A stretch of DNA of 64,000 bases from JBDWFY01 sp965275915 (lineage in GTDB: Bacteria > Pseudomonadota > Alphaproteobacteria > Rhizobiales > Stappiaceae), in the NCBI GenBank assembly GCA_965275915.1, contig CBDHYI010000006.1, positions 558,001-622,000 of the forward strand, read 5' to 3'. The position numbers and the translations under genes are program-made. Positions within the stretch are counted from its first letter, which is position 1. Each line of letters starts with the position of its first letter. This document shows, one piece after another, positions 51,990 through 61,378 of this stretch. The notes under the pieces are model-generated. The model did no database searches and had not been told where the DNA came from. It saw only the letters and a program-made list of their open reading frames with translations.

Positions 51990-52159
51990 CAAAAACTTGC
52001 TATTGCTGCGGCTAAATGCTTCGATAACAGCCGGGAGCCGGACATTCAGCCGCGAGCAAAGATCAGCAATCAAAACAGGATCGTTCTTCGCTGTTGTCCG
52101 GTGCGTATCTTTCGTTCTATCCATTGGGGTAGAATTGCGTGATCGCAGGAGGGACCTTC

Positions 52160-53107
52160 ATGAATAAATTTGTAAAATCTCTTTGCGGCGCCACGGCGGC
52201 GCTGCTTCTGGCAAGCACGGCAGCCCAGGCCGCCGACTCGGAAAGCTGCAAACTCGTGCGCTTCTCCGACGTGGGCTGGACCGACATCACAGCCACGACC
52301 GCTGTCACCACCGGCGTCCTGCAGGCACTTGGCTATGAAACCGACATCAAAATCTTGTCCGTTCCGGTCACCTACACATCCTTGAAGAACAAAGATATCG
52401 ACGTTTTCCTGGGCAACTGGATGCCGACCATGGAAGCGGACATCAAGCCTTACCGAGAGGACGGCTCTGTTGAGACGATTACCGAAAACCTCACCGGTGC
52501 GAAATACACACTTGCCGTTCCGAAATACACCTACGACAAGGGACTGAAGAGTTTCGAGAATATCGCCGAATTCAGCGAGTCTCTGGACGGCAAGATTTAT
52601 GGCATCGAAGCGGGCAACGACGGCAACCGGCTGATCATAGGGATGATCGATCAGGATATGTTCGGTCTGAAAGACTTCGAGGTTGTCGAGTCATCCGAAC
52701 AGGGCATGCTGGCGCAGGTGGCCCGTGCGACAAAACGTGACGAAGACATCGTGTTCCTTGGCTGGGCCCCTCACCCGATGAACTCAAATTTCGAGATCGA
52801 ATATCTTGCCGGCGGAGATGAGATTTTCGGTCCGAATTTCGGCGGTGCGACGGTTTATACCAACGTGCGCGCGGGATACACCGAAGAATGTCCTAACGTC
52901 GGCAAACTTCTGAAAAACATGAAGTTCACCCTCGATATGGAAAATGAAATCATGAGCGCGATCCTGAACGACGGGGAGGAGCCGGACGACGCGGCGAAAG
53001 CGTGGATCAAAGGCCATACGGACGTGTTTGAGCTGTGGTTGAATGAGGTCACGACCTTCGATGGTGGCAACGCAGTGGAGGCTGTCCGGAAATATTACGA
53101 TTTCTAG
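52160..53107 (+). CDS. choX: Choline ABC transporter, substrate-binding protein
   Basis: A periplasmic protein of 315 residues with a signal peptide (about 1-24, STAAQA-ADSE). ChoX-like segments carry the aromatic residues that cage the trimethylammonium group: VRFSDVGWTDITATTA, GNWMPTMEADIKPYRED, GIEAGNDGNRLIIGM, FLGWAPHPMN. GGAGGGACC precedes ATG 52160. It is the first gene of choXWV, divergent from betI. Confidence 0.96.
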   Translation: MNKFVKSLCGATAALLLASTAAQAADSESCKLVRFSDVGWTDITATTAVTTGVLQALGYETDIKILSVPVTYTSLKNKDIDVFLGNWMPTMEADIKPYREDGSVETITENLTGAKYTLAVPKYTYDKGLKSFENIAEFSESLDGKIYGIEAGNDGNRLIIGMIDQDMFGLKDFEVVESSEQGMLAQVARATKRDEDIVFLGWAPHPMNSNFEIEYLAGGDEIFGPNFGGATVYTNVRAGYTEECPNVGKLLKNMKFTLDMENEIMSAILNDGEEPDDAAKAWIKGHTDVFELWLNEVTTFDGGNAVEAVRKYYDF

Positions 53108-53185
53108 TTCGCCCCAAGTTGATGATGGGCGCCGGCGACAGAACCGGTGCCTTTTTCACCTTCCAGACCGAAATGAGGCCAGTCC

Positions 53186-54028
53186 GTGGAATGGCTTACT
53201 GACAATAAGATACCAGTCGGCAAATGGGCGAAAGACCTGGTCGACTGGTTGACCGAAAACGCCGCCTGGTTTTTCGACGGGGTTTCCGACACGCTTGAAG
53301 TGATCATTGCCAGCATACTGTTCGTGCTGGAAACGCCCCATCCGTTCATTGTTGTCGGGGCCGTCACTCTTCTTGCTTATCTCATTCACCGCACCATTCC
53401 GTTCACGCTGTTCGTTCTGGCTTCGCTGCTCCTCATTATCAATCAGGGTTACTGGGAAGAAACTACGGAAACTCTGTCGCTGGTGATTGCCGCGGCCATT
53501 GTCTGCATGGCTTTTGGCGTTCCGCTCGGCGTTGCCGCAGCGCATCGGCCGAAACTCTATGCGGTTATGCGCCCCGTCCTGGACCTGATGCAGACAATCC
53601 CGACATTCGTTTATCTGATCCCCGCGCTGATCCTGTTCGGCCTTGGCATGGTGCCCGGCCTGATCGCAACGGTGATCTTTGCAATTCCCGCACCCATACG
53701 ACTGACGCAGTTGGGCGTTTCCTCCACGCCCAGGGCGCTGCTTGAAGCCGGCGAGGCGTTTGGCGCTACAGGCTGGCAATTGCTGTGGAAAGTGGAATTG
53801 CCCTACGCCCTGCCCAACATCATGGCGGGCCTGACCCAGACGATCATGCTGTCGCTTTCCATGGTGGTGATCGCCGCCCTGGTTGGCGCGGACGGCCTTG
53901 GTGTTCCGACGCTGAGGGCGCTTAATCAGGTGAATATCGCCAAGGGCTTTGAGGTTGGCCTGGCAATCGTCCTGATTGCGATTGTCCTTGACCGCTTCAT
54001 TCGCAAAGACGGCAAGGAGGCCTCGTGA
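53186..54028 (+). CDS. choW: Choline ABC transporter, permease
   Basis: An inner-membrane permease of 280 residues with six or so helices and the OpuA/ProW-type EAA loop (EAGEAFGATGWQLLWKVELPYALPNIMAGLTQ, about residues 188-220). It starts at GTG 53186, with GAGG 7 bases upstream. It is followed one base later by choV. Confidence 0.95.
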   Translation: MEWLTDNKIPVGKWAKDLVDWLTENAAWFFDGVSDTLEVIIASILFVLETPHPFIVVGAVTLLAYLIHRTIPFTLFVLASLLLIINQGYWEETTETLSLVIAAAIVCMAFGVPLGVAAAHRPKLYAVMRPVLDLMQTIPTFVYLIPALILFGLGMVPGLIATVIFAIPAPIRLTQLGVSSTPRALLEAGEAFGATGWQLLWKVELPYALPNIMAGLTQTIMLSLSMVVIAALVGADGLGVPTLRALNQVNIAKGFEVGLAIVLIAIVLDRFIRKDGKEAS

Positions 54029-54029
54029 T

Positions 54030-55076
54030 ATGGCCGAGCCGATCGTTCGCTTCAAGGACGTCGACATTGTCTTTGGCGGCAATCCGAAAGCCGCCCTGCC
54101 CCTGATTGACGAGGGCAAGAGCCGGGAGGACATCCAGGCCGCAACAGGGCAGATCCTCGGCAGCGCCGGTGCAACGCTGGACGTGAATGAAGGCGAAATC
54201 GTCGTTCTGATGGGCCTCTCCGGATCAGGCAAATCGACGCTTCTGCGGGCGGTCAACGGCCTGAACAAGGTCACACGCGGCGAAGTGCTGGTTCATGACG
54301 GCACGGACTATGTCAATCCGACCGACTGTCCGGCCGGGACCTTGCGTCAATTGCGGTTGAACCGGGTCGCCATGGTGTTCCAGCAGTTCGGTCTGTTGCC
54401 CTGGCGGACGGTCGCAGACAATGTCGGGTTCGGTCTGGAACTGGCGGGCATGGGTGCAACGAAACGGCGCGAGCGCGTGCAGGAACAGCTGGACCTTGTC
54501 AATCTCGGCCAGTGGGGCAACAAGCAGGTCCATGAACTGTCCGGGGGCATGCAGCAGCGCGTCGGTCTCGCCCGCGCTTTTGCCACCCAGGCGCCGATTC
54601 TCCTAATGGATGAGCCCTTCTCCGCACTCGACCCGCTGATCCGCGATCGGCTTCAGGACGAGTTGATCGATCTGCAGAGAAAGACGGGCCGTACCATCAT
54701 CTTCGTCAGTCACGACCTGGATGAAGCCGTCAAGATCGGCTCGAAAATCGCAATCATGGAAGGCGGCCGCGTAATCCAGTTCGGTACTGCTCAGGAGATC
54801 GTGCTCAACCCCGCCACCGGCTATGTCGCCGATTTCGTCGCCCATATGAACCCGCTCAACGTCCTTCGCGCCTGCGATATCATGGCTCCGCTGAACGGAG
54901 CCCCTGCCCCCGGTCTGCCGACTGTCTCGAAGGAACACACTGTTCGCGAGGTGATGGATATCCGGTTGACCGCGAACAAGACGGTGCTTGTTGAGGAAAA
55001 CGGACAACCCTGCGGCCAGATCGGTGACGAGGAAATTTATCGCGGGCTTTTGAAGAAACAGGTGAATGGGTCCTGA
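54030..55076 (+). CDS. choV: Choline ABC transporter, ATPase
   Basis: An ATPase of 348 residues of the ProV/OpuAA type. Walker A is GLSGSGKST (62-70), the signature ELSGGMQQRVGLARA, Walker B ILLMDEPFSALDPL, followed by a short CBS-like C-terminus. AAGGAGG lies 9 bases before ATG 54030. The last three residues (NGS) and the TGA stop are encoded by a 17-bp MITE end, so the original C-terminus may have been different. ChoXWV imports choline for BetA/BetB. Confidence 0.95.
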   Translation: MAEPIVRFKDVDIVFGGNPKAALPLIDEGKSREDIQAATGQILGSAGATLDVNEGEIVVLMGLSGSGKSTLLRAVNGLNKVTRGEVLVHDGTDYVNPTDCPAGTLRQLRLNRVAMVFQQFGLLPWRTVADNVGFGLELAGMGATKRRERVQEQLDLVNLGQWGNKQVHELSGGMQQRVGLARAFATQAPILLMDEPFSALDPLIRDRLQDELIDLQRKTGRTIIFVSHDLDEAVKIGSKIAIMEGGRVIQFGTAQEIVLNPATGYVADFVAHMNPLNVLRACDIMAPLNGAPAPGLPTVSKEHTVREVMDIRLTANKTVLVEENGQPCGQIGDEEIYRGLLKKQVNGS

Positions 55077-55081
55077 GCCTA
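55065..55081 (-). mobile_element. Solo MITE end forming the stop codons of two convergent genes
   Basis: AATGGGTCCTGAGCCTA is identical to the right end of element B (6017-6033). It contains the choV TGA (55074-55076) and, on the other strand, the TAG of the next gene (55081-55079). Facing CTTAG is a YTAR-type target. Confidence 0.75.
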
Positions 55082-55750
55082 AGCTCTTACCCTCTCGCCA
55101 ATCAGCGCGTGAAGCGTCTCCGGAAGATGTTTCGCGCTCACCATCCTGCCGTGGCAGGGGATGAGCATGGTGGGTCTGTCCGCCTCGATCTGCCGTTCTA
55201 CCCATTCTTTGTAAGTCGCTTTGTCGCCAATCCCGAAATTCGGAAATGTACCCAGCATGGACGGTGTGTCGGAGAACCGGGTCATGTCGCCCTTGGGGCC
55301 GCAAAAGGCGTCGACGACCAGCCAGGCGGTGTGATGGCCTGATGTGACACGCAGCCAGATTTCGCCGGTCTTCAGTCCTTCGGTTTTGACGATCTGAACT
55401 GTTCCGGGGAGTTGACCTTTCAGTTGGTCCAACGGTTTAAAACGCAGACCCGTCTGTTTTTCAAGCCGGGGCACGGCTGCCGGCGGACCGCAGAGAAGAG
55501 CATTCGGAAAGGCCGCGGCATATTCGGCAATGCCTTTGTTGTGATAGTGATTGGGCGCCAGCAGGAATTCGACCGGTCCCAACCGGGCAAGACTGTCTTG
55601 AGCTGTTCCCTCAGGACCCTTTACCGGGCTGAACAGGCAGAGGCTCCCGTTTTTCAAACGGATGGCGCAGCATCTGAGGCCGCCCTTTTCCGCAACATAA
55701 ACGTCCTCAAGTCCTTCAACCGACCGAAATTCAGACATGGTTTTTACCAC
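55079..55750 (-). CDS. Metallo-beta-lactamase-like / DUF4336-like protein
   Basis: A soluble protein of 223 residues. Segments APNHYHNKGIAEYAAAFPNALLCGPP, GEIWLRVTSGHHTAWLVVDAF and a late MLIPCHGRMV recall DUF4336/metallo-hydrolase-fold proteins, but the full HxHxDH zinc motif is not seen, so activity is doubtful. GTG 55750 (AAAGGG upstream) or ATG 55738 could be the start. It is divergent from a TetR gene 69 bases away and is the likely target of that regulator. Its stop codon comes from a MITE end. Confidence 0.7.
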   Translation of the reverse strand: MVKTMSEFRSVEGLEDVYVAEKGGLRCCAIRLKNGSLCLFSPVKGPEGTAQDSLARLGPVEFLLAPNHYHNKGIAEYAAAFPNALLCGPPAAVPRLEKQTGLRFKPLDQLKGQLPGTVQIVKTEGLKTGEIWLRVTSGHHTAWLVVDAFCGPKGDMTRFSDTPSMLGTFPNFGIGDKATYKEWVERQIEADRPTMLIPCHGRMVSAKHLPETLHALIGERVRA

Positions 55751-55763
55751 GACATGCCCTTTC

Positions 55764-55779
55764 TTGAATGATCACTCAA
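55764..55779. promoter_or_regulatory. TetR-type operator between the divergent genes
   Basis: TTGAATGATCACTCAA is a near-perfect 16-bp dyad around the core TGATCA. It matches 15 of 16 bases of TTGAATGATCAATCAA inside the BetI operator region (51974-51989). Confidence 0.6.
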
Positions 55780-55819
55780 ATATAGCTATCATACAGTGAT
55801 TTGAAAACAAAGAGGTGTC

Positions 55820-56398
55820 ATGGCACGCACGCCGGAGTTTGATCAGGCCGATATTTTGAACAAGGCAATGACGGTGTTCTGGACGAAAGGATACCGGGAC
55901 ACGAGCGTTGTCGATCTCGAACAGGCGACAGGATTGAAGCCCGGCAGTCTCTACAATGCCTTTGGCAGCAAAAAAGGCCTCTTCCTGAAATCAGTCGACC
56001 ACTATGTCACCCAGGTCGTCGAGCGGCGAACGGCGCGTCTGCTGGAACTCGATCATCCGATTGAGGCGATTGACGACTTCTTTCGAACCGCCTTCGAAAA
56101 CCTTGAGAAGGAGCAACTGATCGGGTGTCTTCTCACCAATACAGCCACGGAATTCGGATCGATCGATCCCGATATTCAGATGCGTATTCGGCAGGGCCTT
56201 GCCCGCATTGAAACGGCATTTCAAGAACGGCTTGTCGATGCGCAGACAAAGGGCCTGTTGGCTGCCGAAAAAAATCCGGCCGCTTTGGCGGTTCATCTGT
56301 TGTCCTGCTATCAGGGATTCGGCGTTATCGGGCGGCTGACAAGGGACAAGGAACGGCTCACCGTCATCACCGAACAGGCGCTGTTGTCCCTGAGATAG
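55820..56398 (+). CDS. TetR/AcrR family regulator
   Basis: A protein of 192 residues with an N-terminal helix-turn-helix (about 10-55: NKAMTVFWTKGYRDTSVVDL, TGLKPGSLYNAFGSKKGLF) and a ligand domain with LIGCLLTNTATEFG, found in YvaQ/AcuR-like TetR proteins. The operator-like dyad lies 40 bases upstream of its start, between it and the divergent DUF4336-like gene. Ligand unknown. Confidence 0.9.
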   Translation: MARTPEFDQADILNKAMTVFWTKGYRDTSVVDLEQATGLKPGSLYNAFGSKKGLFLKSVDHYVTQVVERRTARLLELDHPIEAIDDFFRTAFENLEKEQLIGCLLTNTATEFGSIDPDIQMRIRQGLARIETAFQERLVDAQTKGLLAAEKNPAALAVHLLSCYQGFGVIGRLTRDKERLTVITEQALLSLR

Positions 56399-56696
56399 GT
56401 GAATCGCCGCGATATTCTTCCCAGAAGGTCCGCACATCGCCAGCCCGGGATAACGAAGACCGGTCCGGTTCGATTTCAGTCGGGTCTGTTCCATTTTTTG
56501 CTCGAATTTTTTGACCAACTGGGTAAATTTTAAGCAGCGAAGTCCCGGTTGCCTGTCGGAGGCCGGACTTCTCTGGCCGAATCCTGGCAGGAAACAACGA
56601 TCCGGACATGAATTCATACAGTTTGGTTGCTGGCATGGGCCTTGCGACTGATGCAGTATCGTTCCGTTAAAAAAGACCCGAAAACAGGGGGATAGA

Positions 56697-57695
56697 ATGT
56701 TTGCTCATATTCGAAAGTCGCTGTGCGCACTCTTTGTCGGCGCAGTTGGAATACTGTTCGCCGTATCAGCCCACGCCGAGACCATAAAGGTCGCTGGCAT
56801 TTATACGGTTCCGGTTCAGCAAAAGTGGGTCGGAACGCTGCATCGCGCCCTTGAAGGGGCCAGGGAAGCGGGAGAGATTGAATATACCTTTTCCGAAAAA
56901 GTCGCGAACACCGACTATGTGCGTGTGATGCGCGAATATGCCGAAAGCGGGGTGCAACTGATTGTCGGGGAAGCCTTCGGCATCTCCAAGGAAGCGCGCA
57001 AGGTGGCTGAAGACTATCCGGAAATTGCTTTTGTGATGGGGGATCCGGGCGTTGAATACGGCTCGAATTTCTCTGTGTTCGACAATTGGATTCATGAACC
57101 CTGCTACCTGATGGGCATGATCGCCGGAACCATGACCAAGACCAACAAGATCGGCATGGTCGGCGGGTATCCGATTGGTGAAGTCAACCGCCTGTTCCAT
57201 GCGTTCATGGAAGGCGCACGCTCCGTCAATCCCGACGTTGAGTTCAAGGTCTCGTTCATCGGCTCCTGGTATGATCCGCCAAAAGCCAAGGAATTTGCAT
57301 TCGCACAGGTCGAAGCCGGAGTCGATGTGCTCTATGCGGAGCGCGCAGGTGTTGTGGATGCCGCACGCGAAAAAGGCATCATCGCCTTTGGTAATGTCAA
57401 TGACATGAACAAGGAAGAGAACGGAACGGATGTCGTGGTCGCATCCGCTCTTTGGCACATGGAAAACGCTCTGAATTACGCCATCGGGCAGGTCAAGGGC
57501 GGTACGTTCAAGGCGGAAAACTACCGCGACTGGACAATGATGGGCAAAGGCGGCGCGTCGCTGTCGCCTTACTATGAGTTCGAAGACAAGATCCCGCAGG
57601 ACGTGCGGGATGCGGTCGACGCCAAGAAGGAAGAGATCCTTTCCGGTGCGTTCGTTGTTCCGGTGAACGACGAAGAGCCGAAATCCACGTTCTAG
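56697..57695 (+). CDS. BMP family ABC transporter, substrate-binding protein
   Basis: A periplasmic protein of 332 residues with a signal peptide (about 1-27, VSAHA-ETIK), of the Bmp/PnrA class (IKVAGIYTVPVQQKWVGTLHRAL, QLIVGEAFGISKEARKVAEDYPEIAF, YLMGMIAGTMTKTNKIGMVGGYPIG). Members bind nucleosides or related purines and pyrimidines. A GGGGG ribosome site precedes the ATG. It is the first gene of an importer operon that ends in a cytosine deaminase, which points to a nucleobase or nucleoside as ligand. Confidence 0.92.
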   Translation: MFAHIRKSLCALFVGAVGILFAVSAHAETIKVAGIYTVPVQQKWVGTLHRALEGAREAGEIEYTFSEKVANTDYVRVMREYAESGVQLIVGEAFGISKEARKVAEDYPEIAFVMGDPGVEYGSNFSVFDNWIHEPCYLMGMIAGTMTKTNKIGMVGGYPIGEVNRLFHAFMEGARSVNPDVEFKVSFIGSWYDPPKAKEFAFAQVEAGVDVLYAERAGVVDAAREKGIIAFGNVNDMNKEENGTDVVVASALWHMENALNYAIGQVKGGTFKAENYRDWTMMGKGGASLSPYYEFEDKIPQDVRDAVDAKKEEILSGAFVVPVNDEEPKSTF

Positions 57696-57824
57696 GCCGG
57701 GCCGAGCGCCAGATGCGTCAGAAGCGCTTCAACAAGGGTGCTTCCGACGCGACCTCGTTGCGGCGTTGCCGGGCATACCGGTACGCCATTTGACCTTGAT
57801 CCATCCTCATTTGTACGGCTTTTC

Positions 57825-59366
57825 ATGTCCGGCCCGCAGCCTCCCGCTCTCAACATCAATGCCGTAACAAAACGCTTCGGCAGCCTGACGGCCAATGATG
57901 ACATTTCGCTCGGCCTCCGCCGGGGCGAAATACTGGCCCTTCTGGGAGAGAACGGAGCGGGAAAAACAACATTGATGAGCATCCTGTTCGGGCACTACGT
58001 GGCCGATGAGGGTTCGATCGAGATATTCGGGAAACCGCTCGAAGCAGGGTCTCCTGCCGCTTCGCTCGCTGCGGGCATCGGCATGGTTCATCAGCACTTC
58101 ACGCTCGCCGAAAATCTCAACGTTCTTGACAACATCATTCTGGGGACTGAACCGCTGACGGCTCTGCGGCAGACTACAGGCAGGGCGAAGGAAAAGGTCG
58201 CACATCTTGCCAAAGCATTCGGTCTGGCGGTCGATCCGAATGCAAAGGTCGCATCGCTGACGGTCGGGGAGCGGCAACGGGTGGAAATTCTAAAAGCGCT
58301 CTATCGCGATGTGCGCATTCTCATTCTCGACGAGCCCACGGCAGTGCTGACGCCGCAGGAGGCGGACAACCTGTTTGAAACGCTGCGCAAGATGACGGCC
58401 GAAGGGCTTTCCATCATCTTCATTTCTCACAAGCTGCACGAGGTTCTCGCCATTGCCGACGAGATCGCCGTTCTGCGGCACGGCAAGAAAGTTGCGGCGT
58501 TTCCGATCAAAGAGGCGAGCCGGGAAAAGATCGCCGAAGCGATGGTCGGCGAATCGGTCGAGCCGGCCGTCCGCCAACCGGGACAATCCGGTGCGACTGT
58601 GTTGCGGCTTGAAAACGTCACTGCCGGCGCAACCGCCGAGCGACCGACGCTCAGGCACATCAATCTTGCCGTTCAGGCTGGCGAAATAGTCGGTCTGGCC
58701 GGGGTCTCCGGCAACGGTCAGGCGGTTCTGGCCGATCTGCTGAGCGGTCTGATCAATCCTCATGAAGGACAGATGACCCTGAGAGATAAGGCGGCAAACC
58801 GGCTGACACCGGACAAGGCCGTCGCCGCAGGCGTCGGGCGGATCCCGGAGGATCGCCATGCGACGGGTGTCATCGACGATATGTCGATCAAAGAAAACCT
58901 TGCGCTTGAAGCAATCAGAAACCGTCCGGTATCACGGGTCGGGTGGATCAACTGGAGGTCAATCAACGAAACGGCCCGGGACCTGATGATGCGCTACGAT
59001 GTCAGGGGCGGCGAGCCGGGCACGACTGTGCGCCGCCTGTCCGGCGGCAATATGCAGAAACTTATTCTGGCCCGGGTTCTGGAAGCATCTCCGGATCTGA
59101 TCCTGGCCAACCAGCCAACCCGTGGGCTCGATATCGGTGCAACGGCTTATGTCCATCAGCAGTTGTTCAACGCCCGGGCCCGCGGCGCGGGCCTGTTGGT
59201 CATTTCAGAGGATCTTGATGAGCTCATGGCGTTGAGTGACCGGATCGTTGTGATGTTCCACGGCCGGCTCAGCCGTCCCATAGTGCCCCACGACGTGACA
59301 CAGCAGGAGATCGGTCTGATGATGAGCGGACAGGCGGGTTTTGCGGAGGACAATCATGCGGCTTGA
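57825..59366 (+). CDS. ABC transporter ATPase with two nucleotide-binding domains
   Basis: A protein of 514 residues of the RbsA/NupA type. Domain 1 has Walker A GENGAGKTT (41-49) and LTVGERQRVEILKAL. Domain 2 has a degenerate Walker A (GVSGNGQAVL) with a normal signature LSGGNMQKLILAR, as in this family, where only one site is fully active. ATG 57825 is used; an upstream in-frame extension lacks similarity. It overlaps the permease gene by 11 bases. Confidence 0.93.
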   Translation: MSGPQPPALNINAVTKRFGSLTANDDISLGLRRGEILALLGENGAGKTTLMSILFGHYVADEGSIEIFGKPLEAGSPAASLAAGIGMVHQHFTLAENLNVLDNIILGTEPLTALRQTTGRAKEKVAHLAKAFGLAVDPNAKVASLTVGERQRVEILKALYRDVRILILDEPTAVLTPQEADNLFETLRKMTAEGLSIIFISHKLHEVLAIADEIAVLRHGKKVAAFPIKEASREKIAEAMVGESVEPAVRQPGQSGATVLRLENVTAGATAERPTLRHINLAVQAGEIVGLAGVSGNGQAVLADLLSGLINPHEGQMTLRDKAANRLTPDKAVAAGVGRIPEDRHATGVIDDMSIKENLALEAIRNRPVSRVGWINWRSINETARDLMMRYDVRGGEPGTTVRRLSGGNMQKLILARVLEASPDLILANQPTRGLDIGATAYVHQQLFNARARGAGLLVISEDLDELMALSDRIVVMFHGRLSRPIVPHDVTQQEIGLMMSGQAGFAEDNHAA

Positions 59367-60405
59367 GGCGCGAGAATATGTGCCTTTCTGGATGACCGCG
59401 CTAGCACCGGCAGCCGCCATTGTGCTGTCTTTCGTGCTGTGCGCCAGCCTCATCCTCTGGGCCGGGGCCTCTCCCCTCGCCGCTTATGCAGACCTGATTG
59501 CCGGGTCGCTCGGGTCGCGCTTTGCGATCACGGAAACGCTTGTAAGAGCGACGCCGCTGATTTTTACGGGCCTAGCCGTTGCCGTGGCTTTCCGGGCCAA
59601 GCTTTGGAATATCGGCGGTGAAGGCCAGCTTTATGCCGGCGCGCTGCTGGTCACATGGGTGGGAACCGGCGCGGTCGACCTTCCACCGCTTCTGATGATT
59701 CCGTTCCTCTTCTTAAGCGCCGCATTGGCGGGCGGTCTTCTCCTGCTGGGGCCGGCTCTGATGAAGATGTATCTCAAAGCGGATGAGGTGGTGACCACGC
59801 TGCTTCTGAATTTCGTCGTTCTGCTTCTGGTCAACTATCTTCTTTTCGGCCCGTGGAAAGATCCGATGGCCATGGGCTGGCCGCAAGGAGAAGCAATTGT
59901 CGACAGCGGCCTGCTGCATGGGCTGATCGCCAAGGCACGCGTCCATATGGGCCTGATTTATGCCCTCGTTGCCGCCGTGCTCGTTTTCGTCATGATGCGC
60001 TTCACAGTCTGGGGATTTGAGATCAGGGCGGTGGGCCACAATCCAGCAGCAGCCCGGTTCGCAGGCATGCCGATCGAGTGGACCACGGTCCGGACGGCGC
60101 TCATCTCCGGTGGACTGGCCGCATGTGCAGGAGTGACTGAGGTCGCGGGAACCAAGGGGTACCTTACCGTCGATATCTCCCCGGGGTTTGGATATACCGG
60201 CATCGCCGTTGCCATGCTCGCCGGGCTTAATCCTCTGGGTGTGATTGTCTCGGCGATCTTCATCGCCGCGATTTACAACGGTGCCGACGCCATGAGCCGA
60301 TCTATCGGTGTGTCAAACTATATTGCCGATGTCATCACCGCGACATCACTTCTCCTGGTCCTGGCTGCGGTTGCCCTCAGCCGGTACCGATTGCGACGCG
60401 GTTAG
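59356..60405 (+). CDS. ABC transporter permease (BMP/NupB type)
   Basis: A membrane protein of 349 residues with about 8-10 helices. It carries LVRATPLIFTGLAVAVAFRAKLWNIGGEGQLYAGAL and FEIRAVGHNPAAARFAGMP, the typical permease motif of nucleoside ABC importers. ATG 59356 has GGAGGAC 5 bases upstream. It follows the ATPase with an 11-base overlap. Confidence 0.93.
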   Translation: MRLEAREYVPFWMTALAPAAAIVLSFVLCASLILWAGASPLAAYADLIAGSLGSRFAITETLVRATPLIFTGLAVAVAFRAKLWNIGGEGQLYAGALLVTWVGTGAVDLPPLLMIPFLFLSAALAGGLLLLGPALMKMYLKADEVVTTLLLNFVVLLLVNYLLFGPWKDPMAMGWPQGEAIVDSGLLHGLIAKARVHMGLIYALVAAVLVFVMMRFTVWGFEIRAVGHNPAAARFAGMPIEWTTVRTALISGGLAACAGVTEVAGTKGYLTVDISPGFGYTGIAVAMLAGLNPLGVIVSAIFIAAIYNGADAMSRSIGVSNYIADVITATSLLLVLAAVALSRYRLRRG

Positions 60406-60415
60406 GAAACGGATC

Positions 60416-61357
60416 ATGGAGATATTCGACCTATTTCTGACCGTCGGTTTCTGGGCAGCGACCATACGAATGGCAACGCCGCTTATTTTCGGGACCCTGG
60501 GAGAGCTGATCTGCGAGCGGGCCGGTGTGCTCAATCTCGGGATCGAGGGCATCATGACACTTGGCGCGATGTCGGCCTGGATGACCGTTTATCAGGGCGG
60601 AGATCTCTGGGCGGCGGTGCTGGTGGCGGCGCTGTTCGGTGCCCTGTTCGGATATTTACACTGCCTTTTCAGCGTCTATATGGGGCTTTCGCAGCATGTG
60701 AGCGGCATTGGCATTACCCTGCTGGCGACATCCCTGACCTATTTCTCGTTCCGGATGCTTTTGCCCGGTGTTACCACGCCGCCCAAAATCGTGCCGTTCG
60801 ATGAATTGCCCATTCCAATACTGGTCGACATTCCCATCCTCGGCCCTGCCCTGTTCAATCAGACGCCGCTGACCTATCTGGCCTTTATACTGGTGGGCGT
60901 CGTTGCCTACGGGCTTTACCGCACGCCGCTGGGGCTTGCGGTGCGGATGGTCGGAGAAAATCCAATGGCGGTGGAAAGTCAGGGCATCAACGTGTTGCGG
61001 CTGAGGACCGGCGCCGTGATTGTCGGCAGTGCCTTTATGGGCATCGGCGGCGCGTTTCTGACAATATCGGTTTTTGACGCGTTCTATTTCGATATGATCA
61101 ACGGGCGGGGCTGGATATGCGTCGCGTTGGTTATTTTTGCCAGTTGGCGTCCCGGCAAGGCATTGTTGGGAGCGCTCCTGTTTGCTGCATTCGATGCATT
61201 GCAGATCCGGGTACAACAGATGTCTGTCACTTTCATTCCCTATCAGTTCTACCTGATGATGCCATACTTGCTGTCGATAGCCGCACTCGTCATCATGTCG
61301 CGCAAGGCAGCTTATCCGAAGGCGCTGCTGGTACCGTTCCGTCGCGGTGAGAGATAA
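60416..61357 (+). CDS. ABC transporter permease (BMP/NupC type)
   Basis: The second permease, 313 residues, with ATPLIFGTLGELICERAGVLNLGIEGIMTLGAM and VRMVGENPMAVESQGINVLRLR. It starts at ATG 60416, 10 bases after the first permease, so both are translated from the same message and presumably form the heterodimeric channel. Confidence 0.93.
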   Translation: MEIFDLFLTVGFWAATIRMATPLIFGTLGELICERAGVLNLGIEGIMTLGAMSAWMTVYQGGDLWAAVLVAALFGALFGYLHCLFSVYMGLSQHVSGIGITLLATSLTYFSFRMLLPGVTTPPKIVPFDELPIPILVDIPILGPALFNQTPLTYLAFILVGVVAYGLYRTPLGLAVRMVGENPMAVESQGINVLRLRTGAVIVGSAFMGIGGAFLTISVFDAFYFDMINGRGWICVALVIFASWRPGKALLGALLFAAFDALQIRVQQMSVTFIPYQFYLMMPYLLSIAALVIMSRKAAYPKALLVPFRRGER

Positions 61358-61378
61358 GTGTAAACAAGGAGATTCGAC

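Noticed and set aside
53156..54274. A 372-residue open frame on the minus strand across choW and the start of choV
   Set aside because: It is antisense to clear transporter genes, has no homology I recognise and shows the His/Gln/Arg-rich composition typical of reversed membrane-protein codons.
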